This document shows, one piece after another, positions 56,922-64,000 of a stretch of DNA of 64,000 nt; positions within the stretch are counted from its first letter, which is position 1; each line of letters opens with the position of its first letter. A program made the translations under genes and the position numbers. The DNA is taken from the NCBI GenBank assembly GCA_029009115.1, contig JAQXJU010000082.1, positions 1 through 64,000 of the forward strand. The letters are read 5' to 3'. This DNA is from Bacteroidales bacterium (GTDB taxonomy: Bacteria; Bacteroidota; Bacteroidia; Bacteroidales; UBA932). Below the pieces are notes generated by a model that saw nothing but the letters and a program-made list of their open reading frames with translations, ran no database searches and was not told the origin of the DNA.

Positions 56922-58586
56922 ATGGCAAATAGATCCACAATCCGCAGCAACTGGCCAAAGTATGTTCTTCAGTGGGGAGTACTTGCGGCCCTCGTTTTCT
57001 TTCTCAGCGGGCTTGCTTCGAAGCTTTTCCCCAATATGTCGCCCGTCAATCCCGAGGCTTATTGCCCCTTCGGCGGTCTTGAGGCCCTGGTAACTTATCT
57101 CCAGAGGGCAACCCTGCCCTGCTCGATGACGAGTATGCAGATACTGATGGGTATCCTGCTTGCTGCCACAGCTATTCTGCTGAGCAAACTCTTCTGTGCT
57201 TTCCTCTGCCCCATAGGTTCTGTCGAGGATTTGCTTATCAAGTTCCGCCAGGCACTCGGAATCAATGCTTTGGAGATTCGCTCGGGCAGCATAGCCGACA
57301 AGATTCTGCGCGCCGTCAAGTACGGGCTGCTTTTCTGGATTGTCTATATGACAGTAACGAGCAGCGAACTTTTCTGCAAGAACATAGATCCTTATTACGC
57401 CGTAGCTACCGGATTCAAGGGCGAGATTACCCTGTGGATGAGCATTGTCTCCATTTCTGTCGTGATCCTGCTCGGCTTTGTCGTCAAGCGCTTCTGGTGC
57501 AAGTATGTATGTCCTCTTGGGGCCGTGTCGAATACCCTTAAGTTCTGGGTATGGCTTCTTGTTCTCGTGCTGGGATGGTGGGGCCTGAGTCTTCTCGGAA
57601 TCAGCATCAGCTGGGTATGGCTGCTCGGAGCATTCTGCCTGCTGGGGTATCTCCTCGAAATATTCTGCGGCAAGCCCCGTCTCCATCTCCTTCAGGTGCG
57701 TATCGACCAGGACCTCTGCTCGCGGAAGTGCTACTCCTGCCAGAAGAACTGCCCCTATTCCATTGATGTACCTTCTTTCGGAACCGGAGTCACTTCGGTT
57801 GACTGTACCCTTTGCGGAGAATGCGTAACCTCCTGTCCCGGAAGGGCCCTAAGCATAGGTCTTCCCGTTGGAGCAGCGTCTGCATCGCGTTCGAAGGTCC
57901 GTGCCTCGAAGTTCATCGCACCGGCTATTACCCTCATTGTGCTTGCCCTGGCTTTCATTTTCGGAAACAGATTCGAGATTCCCACAGTCTCCGAGTCCTG
58001 GGGGATAGAGAACGGAATGGAAATCAGCACCTTCAAGGTCGATGGTATGATGTCCATCAAGTGCTACGGCTCGGCTGTTACCTTCAAGAACCGAATGGAG
58101 AAGGTGCCCGGAGTCCACGGGGTCAAGGCCTTTGTCGGAAGCCACAGTGTGGTCATCTCCTATGATCCTGCCGTGGTTGACGAGGAAACTATAAAACGTG
58201 AGATGTTCGTGCCTGCCCATATCAAGGTTCAGACACTTGACCCTGCCAGCGTTTCGCAGCTGAAAGTTGTTACCCTCGGGGTTGATAAGATGTTCGACAG
58301 GTTAGACCTGAATTATCTTGCTCTCCAGTTCCGTGGCGAGAACAAGGGTATCTACGAGATAGAATCCGAGTACGGTTGTCCTGTCCTTGTAAGAGTCTAT
58401 ATGGACCCTTCTGCCGAACTTGACGAGGCCTTCTTTAAGGAGGTCGTAAACCGCAAGACCCTGGTGATGACATTCTCAAACGGCACAAGCCGCGAATTCC
58501 CCACAGGATTCAAGTTTGTCAGTATGGACAAGACTCCAATCTTTATCTCCACTGATGACTTCCTTCTCAGGATGGGCTATCGGTAA
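56922..58586 (+). CDS. NapH-like membrane ferredoxin (4Fe-4S) with C-terminal HMA-like domain
   Basis: CAFLCPIGSVEDLL and CKYVCPLGAVSN; CYSCQKNCP / CTLCGECVTSCPG; HMA-like FKVDGMMSIKCYGSAVTFKNRMEKVPGVHGVKAFVGSHSVVISYDP. Confidence 0.8.
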   Translation: MANRSTIRSNWPKYVLQWGVLAALVFFLSGLASKLFPNMSPVNPEAYCPFGGLEALVTYLQRATLPCSMTSMQILMGILLAATAILLSKLFCAFLCPIGSVEDLLIKFRQALGINALEIRSGSIADKILRAVKYGLLFWIVYMTVTSSELFCKNIDPYYAVATGFKGEITLWMSIVSISVVILLGFVVKRFWCKYVCPLGAVSNTLKFWVWLLVLVLGWWGLSLLGISISWVWLLGAFCLLGYLLEIFCGKPRLHLLQVRIDQDLCSRKCYSCQKNCPYSIDVPSFGTGVTSVDCTLCGECVTSCPGRALSIGLPVGAASASRSKVRASKFIAPAITLIVLALAFIFGNRFEIPTVSESWGIENGMEISTFKVDGMMSIKCYGSAVTFKNRMEKVPGVHGVKAFVGSHSVVISYDPAVVDEETIKREMFVPAHIKVQTLDPASVSQLKVVTLGVDKMFDRLDLNYLALQFRGENKGIYEIESEYGCPVLVRVYMDPSAELDEAFFKEVVNRKTLVMTFSNGTSREFPTGFKFVSMDKTPIFISTDDFLLRMGYR

Positions 58587-58590
58587 ATAC

Positions 58591-58628
58591 AAAAAAAGAG
58601 GCCGACTGGTATAGTCGACCACCTCTTT
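58591..58628. terminator. Bidirectional terminator after the ferredoxin gene (+) and tRNA-Pro (-)
   Basis: aaaaaaagaggccgact-ggtat-agtcgaccacctctttct; strong T-run on - strand. Confidence 0.75.
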
Positions 58629-58631
58629 CTG

Positions 58632-58705
58632 TCGAGAAGAGGCGACTCGAACGCCCGACCCCCACGTCCCGAACGTGGTGCGCTAGCCAACTGCGCTACT
58701 TCTCG
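58632..58705 (-). tRNA. tRNA-Pro (CGG)
   Basis: Reverse complement cgagaagtagcgcagttggctagcgcaccacgTTCGGGAcgtgggggtcgggcgttcgagtcgcctcttctcga; anticodon CGG. Confidence 0.92.
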
Positions 58706-58737
58706 GATTCGTCGCCTTTCTGGACGCTATATTTCAA

Positions 58738-58992
58738 TTAAGCAAGCTTGTTGATATAGACCTGAAGACCGCTCTTGAGGTTGGAGGCCTTGTTCTTGTG
58801 GATGAGGCCGCTCTTTGCGAGCTTGTCAATCATAGAGAACACCTTGGGTGCTGACTCTTCTGCTGCTTTCTTGTCCTTTGTGTTGCGGAGGTCGCGGATA
58901 GCGTTCCTCGTTGTCTTTGCATAGTACCTGTTGTGCAGTCTGCGGGCTTCGCTCTTGCGATTCGCCTTCTCTGCGGATGCGTTATTTGCCAT
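58738..58992 (-). CDS. rpsT: 30S ribosomal protein S20
   Basis: MANNASAEKANRKSEARRLHNRYYAKTTRNAIRDLR...LAKSGLIHKNKASNLKSGLQVYINKLA. Confidence 0.95.
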   Translation of the reverse strand: MANNASAEKANRKSEARRLHNRYYAKTTRNAIRDLRNTKDKKAAEESAPKVFSMIDKLAKSGLIHKNKASNLKSGLQVYINKLA

Positions 58993-59015
58993 TGTTTCTA
59001 TTTTTTAATATTCGG

Positions 59016-59087
59016 TAGTGGGTAGGAGAATCGAACTCCTATTGCAGGAATGAAAATCCTGAGTACTAGCCGTTATACGAACCCACC
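59016..59087 (-). tRNA. tRNA-Glu (TTC)
   Basis: Reverse complement ggtgggttcgtataacggctagtactcaggaTTTTCATtcctgcaataggagttcgattctcctacccacta; anticodon TTC. Confidence 0.92.
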
Positions 59088-59127
59088 AGACTTGTCAAAT
59101 GTCCGCTCACCGCGGATTTTGGGACTG

Positions 59128-59135
59128 CAAAGATA
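59128..59135 (-). promoter_or_regulatory. Promoter of tRNA-Glu/rpsT/tRNA-Pro unit: TTTG-N19-TATCTTTG
   Basis: TATCTTTG on - strand with TTTG at 59155-59158. Confidence 0.62.
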
Positions 59136-59165
59136 CTAATTATTCTCAAACTCCCAAAATATTTT

Positions 59166-60164
59166 TCAATCATTCCACTCCCAAGAGTAGAGAATTGATT
59201 CAACCTGCCTCAAATACTGGCGTTTGTCATAGCGCGGCGCATACACAAAAGCCTCGGTGACGATGATTTTCTTTCCGTCTCTGCTATAGAAGGAATGCGA
59301 CACGAAAGGCCCTCCCATATAGTCGTTCTGCACCTCCCAGAGCCCTCTCACCTGGGTAAAATGCCGCCCCTGATAGCGGAGATGCTCTATCGTTGGAGTC
59401 CAGAAATCGCTTGTAGTCATCCATGTGTTTTCGAACATTCCAGGTACATTGGCCTTCATCACCTCGTTCCTTTTATTGATAATCTTCTCAAGGGTAAAGT
59501 CGTCATTGCCTTCTGCGGGATAACTGTAAATCAGAACGCCCTGGGTGGAATACTGCTTCTCGTCGTCTATCCAGATGAAGTCAGCGGTCTTCTTTTTCAG
59601 ATGATAACCCATAGGAAAGTGGGGTGAACCTCCGAACACAGACTTTACCTCTTTTGCCAGCGAACGCTCCTCGTAAAGGATGGAGTTGTTGATGACCCTG
59701 TCCCTCTCGGCCTGCTCGATGAATCCGACTATTGTCTTGCCCTCCTTTTCAAGAAGAGATGCTGCTTCGCCAGAGTTCCGGGCACTCACCTGGATTACGC
59801 ACTGAGGAGTGGACCATACATCCTTGCGGTAGGTCACCGTGTTCTTTTCGACTGAACTGCCAATCTCAAAATAAACTATGTTGCGGTGAATCTTGAAGAT
59901 GTCCGTAAAACTGCCTGTAGGAACATTGGCAAGAGTGTACAGGGGTTCAGACTGAGGCAGGAACTGGCATTCGGCTGCAAGCAGACCCCGTACCGCGCTC
60001 CCGGCGGCACCTTCCCAGTTGTCCTTGTCCATAACCACTATTACTTCACCGGCCTTTCCGCTGACATTGGGCAGGAGCACCTTGCCCGAATGTCTGCAGG
60101 AAGTGCCCGCGAGGACTGCCGCAGCAAGCACGCAAGCTCTGAATGTGACTTTGAGTATATCCAT
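59166..60164 (-). CDS. DUF4837-family lipoprotein
   Basis: Lipobox LAGTSC; KAGEVIVVMDKDNWEGAAGSAVRGLL pattern typical of Bacteroidota DUF4837. Confidence 0.75.
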   Translation of the reverse strand: MDILKVTFRACVLAAAVLAGTSCRHSGKVLLPNVSGKAGEVIVVMDKDNWEGAAGSAVRGLLAAECQFLPQSEPLYTLANVPTGSFTDIFKIHRNIVYFEIGSSVEKNTVTYRKDVWSTPQCVIQVSARNSGEAASLLEKEGKTIVGFIEQAERDRVINNSILYEERSLAKEVKSVFGGSPHFPMGYHLKKKTADFIWIDDEKQYSTQGVLIYSYPAEGNDDFTLEKIINKRNEVMKANVPGMFENTWMTTSDFWTPTIEHLRYQGRHFTQVRGLWEVQNDYMGGPFVSHSFYSRDGKKIIVTEAFVYAPRYDKRQYLRQVESILYSWEWND

Positions 60165-60170
60165 ACGATT

Positions 60171-61472
60171 CTAATGTATCAGTCTTCCTATGTCGTTTCC
60201 GAAGGCGAGTATCATCAGTGCCATCAGCAGCACCATACCAATCATCTGGGCAATGCTGAGGAAGCGCACCGAAGGCTTGCGCCCCGTAATCATTTCGTAT
60301 ATTGTAAACAGGATGTGGCCTCCGTCAAGTCCGGGGATGGGAATGAGATTCATCACCGCCAGCATTATCGACAGGAGGGCGAGGATGCTCAAGAACTGGT
60401 ACCAGTCCCAGCTTGAAGGGAAAATCTGCCCTATCGCCACAAAACTGCCCACGGACTTGTAAGCCCCGGTCGAGGGCTTCACGAGCAGCCTCAGGTCTTT
60501 GAGGTATCCCCCTATTGTGTCCATAGCCATTCTCCATCCGGCCGGGATAGCTTCAAAGAAGCTGTATTGCCTGCGGCTGATCTTAGGTGGAGCCATATAA
60601 ACTCCAATCCTTCCGGCGGTATCCACCTGAACGGGAATCTTGAGGGTGTCCGCACAGCGTACCACCGTGGCGATGGCCTCCTGCCCGGCCAGTTTACCGA
60701 GAATCTCCCGCGAATCCTGGAGATACTCTACTGGGGAGTCCCCGAGTGCGACTATCCTGTCGGAACGCCTGAGACCGCTGCCGGCATTGGGTCCGTCCTG
60801 TACGAGGGAATCTACCACGAAGGGGATGGCCAGGTCGAACATCAGAGGCGAGGAAAGAACCTCACCGATCATAGCCTGGTCTATGTAGATGTCAACTGTG
60901 TCAGTCCCGCGCAGGACCACTGCCTTATGTACGTTCCTGCGGGCGAGGTCGGCCTGGAGCATTCCGAATTTCTCGGGAACATAGTCGTCGAAACTCAGAA
61001 TCCTGTCGCCGTTGCGGAAGCCCATCTCACTGGCCAGTTTGTTGACATACACGGCGTTGCCCTCATTGCTGATATATGTCTCGCCCCAGATTCCTGCGAT
61101 AGTGCAGTAAATCAGAATTGCGAAAATGAAGTTATAAAGAACTCCTCCGGCCATCACTAGCAGTCGCTGCCAGGCCGGCTTGCTGCGGAATTCCCAGCTC
61201 TGCGGCTCCTGTTTCAGCGAATCCAGATCCATAGACTCGTCCACCATTCCGGCAATCTTGCAATAGCCTCCCAGAGGGAGCCAGCCTATTCCGTATTCGG
61301 TTTCCCCTATGCGGAAGCGCAGCAGGGCCTTGCCTCCAATGTCAAAGAAGAGATAGAACTTTTCGACCCTTGCTCCGAATATCTTGGCAAAGGTGAAATG
61401 TCCCAGTTCGTGAAGGATGATAAGTATAGACAGGGCCAGGACAACCTGGAGAATCTTGATGAGAACAATCAT
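60171..61472 (-). CDS. rseP: Site-2 protease RseP
   Basis: ILHELGHFTFAKIFG (HExxH), PDZ region, NLIPIPGLDGGHI. Confidence 0.95.
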   Translation of the reverse strand: MIVLIKILQVVLALSILIILHELGHFTFAKIFGARVEKFYLFFDIGGKALLRFRIGETEYGIGWLPLGGYCKIAGMVDESMDLDSLKQEPQSWEFRSKPAWQRLLVMAGGVLYNFIFAILIYCTIAGIWGETYISNEGNAVYVNKLASEMGFRNGDRILSFDDYVPEKFGMLQADLARRNVHKAVVLRGTDTVDIYIDQAMIGEVLSSPLMFDLAIPFVVDSLVQDGPNAGSGLRRSDRIVALGDSPVEYLQDSREILGKLAGQEAIATVVRCADTLKIPVQVDTAGRIGVYMAPPKISRRQYSFFEAIPAGWRMAMDTIGGYLKDLRLLVKPSTGAYKSVGSFVAIGQIFPSSWDWYQFLSILALLSIMLAVMNLIPIPGLDGGHILFTIYEMITGRKPSVRFLSIAQMIGMVLLMALMILAFGNDIGRLIH

Positions 61473-62632
61473 TTGGTGCTGATGATTTCACGGGCCCGTA
61501 TGGTGGCAATCTCGTGTGTGTTGAAGATGTCTTCTTCGCCCGGCTCCGGTACAAAAACCAGGCCGTCCAGCACAGAAGAGAGAATCTCTGGAATGTCGTA
61601 AAAGCCAATCTTTCCGTTCAGGAAGGCTGCGACGGCTTCCTCGTTGGCTGCATTGAGCCCGCAGGGGACATTCCCGCCCCGGCGAATGGCATCGTAGGCG
61701 AGCGAAAGGCAGGGGAAACGCTCGAGGTCTGGCTTTGAGAAACTCAGGCTGCCCAGCTGGGCAAAATCCAGTTTCCTGTTGCCTACGGGAAGTCGCTGGG
61801 GGAAGGCGAGGGCCAGAGCAATAGGCTCTCTCATATCGGGATGCCCAAGCTGGGCCATCACCGCCCCGTCGGCAAATTCGACCATTGAATGAACTATTGA
61901 TTCGGGGTGAACCACTACCTCAATCTTTTCGGCAGGAACGTCGAACAGGTGGCAGGCCTCAATCACCTCGAAGCCCTTGTTCATCATTGTGGCTGAATCG
62001 ATTGTGATTTTGGCGCCCATATTCCAGTTGGGATGCTTGAGGGCATCGGCGCAGGTGGCCGAGGCTATCCTTTCCCTGCTCCAGGTGCGGAAGGGCCCGC
62101 CGGAGGCAGTGAGATGAATCTTCTCTATGGGATTGTCGCAGGCTCCCAGAAGGCACTGGAAGATGGCCGAATGCTCGGAATCGACGGGAATGATCGGGGC
62201 GCCGTTTTCACGCGCGAGCCTCATCACCAGAGGTCCGGCGGCAACTAAGGTCTCCTTGTTGGCAAGAGCGATAATTTTTCCGGCCTGGACGGCTGCGAGA
62301 GTGGGCTTGAGCCCGCTGAAGCCGACCATCGCGGCAACTACTATGTCAACGTCTTCGGCGCTGGCGAGCGCACAGAGGCTATCTACCCCGGCAAATACCT
62401 TAACCGGCTCGTCTGCAAGAGCGTCGGCCACCTTGCGGTAATGCGCTTCGTTGCAGATGACCACGTTGTTGACCTGGAATTCCCTTGCCTGCTCTATCAG
62501 AAGGTCTGCGCTGTTGTTCGCAGAAATCAGTTCAATCTCAAATAAGTCAGGATGTCTGCGGACTACATCGAGAGTCTGTGTGCCAATCGACCCGGTTGAC
62601 CCCAGTACGGCGATTCTTCTCTTTGCTGTCAT
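61469..62632 (-). CDS. dxr: 1-deoxy-D-xylulose 5-phosphate reductoisomerase
   Basis: AVLGSTGSIGTQTLDVVR; ALANKETLVAAG; PVDSEHSAIFQCL. Confidence 0.96.
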   Translation of the reverse strand: MTAKRRIAVLGSTGSIGTQTLDVVRRHPDLFEIELISANNSADLLIEQAREFQVNNVVICNEAHYRKVADALADEPVKVFAGVDSLCALASAEDVDIVVAAMVGFSGLKPTLAAVQAGKIIALANKETLVAAGPLVMRLARENGAPIIPVDSEHSAIFQCLLGACDNPIEKIHLTASGGPFRTWSRERIASATCADALKHPNWNMGAKITIDSATMMNKGFEVIEACHLFDVPAEKIEVVVHPESIVHSMVEFADGAVMAQLGHPDMREPIALALAFPQRLPVGNRKLDFAQLGSLSFSKPDLERFPCLSLAYDAIRRGGNVPCGLNAANEEAVAAFLNGKIGFYDIPEILSSVLDGLVFVPEPGEEDIFNTHEIATIRAREIISTK

Positions 62633-62634
62633 AT

Positions 62635-63486
62635 TCAGAAATTGATGAATTTGGCCGGATCTACTGCTTCGCCCTTGTACCAGATTTCCAGATGGAGATG
62701 GGCTCCGGTGCTCGTGGTCCCGCTGGACCCTACCAGGGCTATAGTTTCACCTGCGGCTATCTTTTCTCCGGCCGAGCGCAACAGCTTGCGGTTGTGCTTG
62801 TAGATAGATACGATGTCGGACTCGTGCTGCACGGCGATACAATATCCGGTGGCATCGTCCCAGCCCGCCCATATGACGGTCCCGTCAAGAATGCTGGATA
62901 TTACCGATCCCTGGGGGGCCGAGATGTCAATGGCAGGATGCAGGGTGCGGTCGAATCCCTGCGAAACCACACCCTTCAGGGGTACGAAGAAGTGCTTGCC
63001 CTCGATTGGGAGGTTTCTGCGGGCCCTGTCCGATACTCCGAACTGCTCCTCGGCGGCAACCTGGGCGCGGAGGAGGGAGTCCCTGACCTTGAGTTCTTCG
63101 GCCGACTTTGCCCTGAGGTAACGGGTTGTATTGCCTTTGACGAGGCTGTCGATTGAGAGGGTCTCCTCGCCGGCGAGCACTCTCGAGAGATTGTCGGAGT
63201 AGAGTTGCCAGCGGGTAATCACGCTTTCGAGCGAGTCTATTCTGATAGCATTGCTGATTGCCGTGCGCTTGGAATACTCGTCGGGATATCCAGGGATAGT
63301 GGTGCGCAGGGGAGTGAAGGCCATAATGAGGTAGAAGCTTCCGAACAGCACTACCGCAGCAGTGATAATTCCCACAATGGCAACCGCTTTCGTGAACCGG
63401 AAAGCTCGCAGCCTCTTGTGGGTCTGGTCCTCTATCAGGGTAATCCTGTAAGCTTTGTTCCAGTCAGCTTTATTTTGTGTTCCCAT
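62635..63486 (-). CDS. M23-family metallopeptidase
   Basis: GFDRTLHPAIDISAPQGSVI; STGAHLHLEIWYKGEAVDPAKFI. Confidence 0.9.
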   Translation of the reverse strand: MGTQNKADWNKAYRITLIEDQTHKRLRAFRFTKAVAIVGIITAAVVLFGSFYLIMAFTPLRTTIPGYPDEYSKRTAISNAIRIDSLESVITRWQLYSDNLSRVLAGEETLSIDSLVKGNTTRYLRAKSAEELKVRDSLLRAQVAAEEQFGVSDRARRNLPIEGKHFFVPLKGVVSQGFDRTLHPAIDISAPQGSVISSILDGTVIWAGWDDATGYCIAVQHESDIVSIYKHNRKLLRSAGEKIAAGETIALVGSSGTTSTGAHLHLEIWYKGEAVDPAKFINF

Positions 63487-63496
63487 ACTTTTGTCT

Positions 63497-63504
63497 TAAA
63501 TTTG
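63497..63504 (+). promoter_or_regulatory. ruvX promoter TTTG-N19-TAAATTTG
   Basis: TTTG 63474-63477, TAAATTTG 63497-63504, ATG at 63512. Confidence 0.6.
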
Positions 63505-63511
63505 CACACTT

Positions 63512-63943
63512 ATGGACAGAATTATAGGGATTGACTATGGCAAGGTGCGTACAGGTGTCGCGGTGAGCGACCCCCTCCGCATTTTTGCTTCTGCCCTGGA
63601 GACGGTGCCAACTGCAAAGATAATAGAATATCTCCAAAAATACGCTTTGCACGAAACTCCCGTGCGCTTCGTGGTGGGATGGCCCACCAATACCGACGGG
63701 AGGCCTTCGGAATCAGCCCCCGGAGTGCAGTCTCTGGTAGCAAGGCTCAAAGAGGCTTTCCCTTCTGTTCCGGTAACTCTCGAAGACGAGAGGTTTACCA
63801 CGGTACTCGCCCACAGGGCAATGATCGACGGCGGAATGAAGAAGTCGCAGCGGCGCGACAAGTCCTCAGTTGACCGCATCAGCGCGGCGATTATTCTTCA
63901 GAGCTGGCTCGACCGGCAGAATAAAAACATTGAACAGAAATGA
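63512..63943 (+). CDS. ruvX: Putative pre-16S rRNA nuclease / Holliday junction resolvase-like YqgF
   Basis: IIGIDYGKVRTGVAVSDPLRIFASALETV; LEDERFTTVLAHRAM. Confidence 0.92.
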   Translation: MDRIIGIDYGKVRTGVAVSDPLRIFASALETVPTAKIIEYLQKYALHETPVRFVVGWPTNTDGRPSESAPGVQSLVARLKEAFPSVPVTLEDERFTTVLAHRAMIDGGMKKSQRRDKSSVDRISAAIILQSWLDRQNKNIEQK

Positions 63944-64000
63944 TCAGACCAATCTACCTTTACGGTTCGGAGGTGCTTCGCCAGAAGGCGGCTCCTGCCG
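63940..64000 (+). CDS. def: Peptide deformylase (N-terminal fragment, truncated by window end)
   Basis: MIRPIYLYGSEVLRQKAAPA; ATGA overlap with ruvX stop. Confidence 0.75.
   Translation, partial: MIRPIYLYGSEVLRQKAAPA

Noticed and set aside
1-64000. Defence, toxin-antitoxin, secretion or biosynthetic gene cluster
   Set aside because: No ORF in the track showed recognisable signatures; the window is core metabolism, division and envelope genes.

Overview
This 64 kb window looks like the chromosomal core of a Bacteroidota (Bacteroidales-like) bacterium. The support is Bacteroidota-type protein families (NigD-like, DUF4837, PASTA-PBP in dcw, fused KorA) and repeated TAnnTTTG -7 promoter elements. 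Gene content is mostly housekeeping: trpS, recA, recX, rlmN, pdxA, rnhA; a complete dcw cell-division/peptidoglycan cluster mraZ-rsmH-ftsL-ftsI-murE-mraY-murD-ftsW-murG-murC-ftsQ-ftsA-ftsZ followed by gltX; rpoN, miaB, trxB, bamD-rpoZ-recN, pdxJ, nadK, uppS-bamA-ompH, korAB-gdhA, rpsT, rseP-dxr, ruvX and the start of def. There are three tRNAs: His(GTG), Pro(CGG) and Glu(TTC). I found no CRISPR array, transposon, prophage or defence island, and no strong candidate for a wholly new multi-gene system. The items most worth a second look are: three ~76-bp tandem repeats in a convergent intergenic region; a 20-bp-period repeat array between recX and rlmN; a 10-bp-period TGGAA array upstream of mraZ (candidate MraZ operator); a perfect palindrome made of two head-to-head -7 promoter boxes between rnhA and rfbD; several likely leaderless genes; a tRNA-Glu/rpsT/tRNA-Pro transcription unit; a NapH-like ferredoxin fused to a modified HMA domain; and a carboxylase subunit whose biotinyl-like domain lacks the biotin lysine. 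All calls come from reading sequence and ORF translations; no database search was run.
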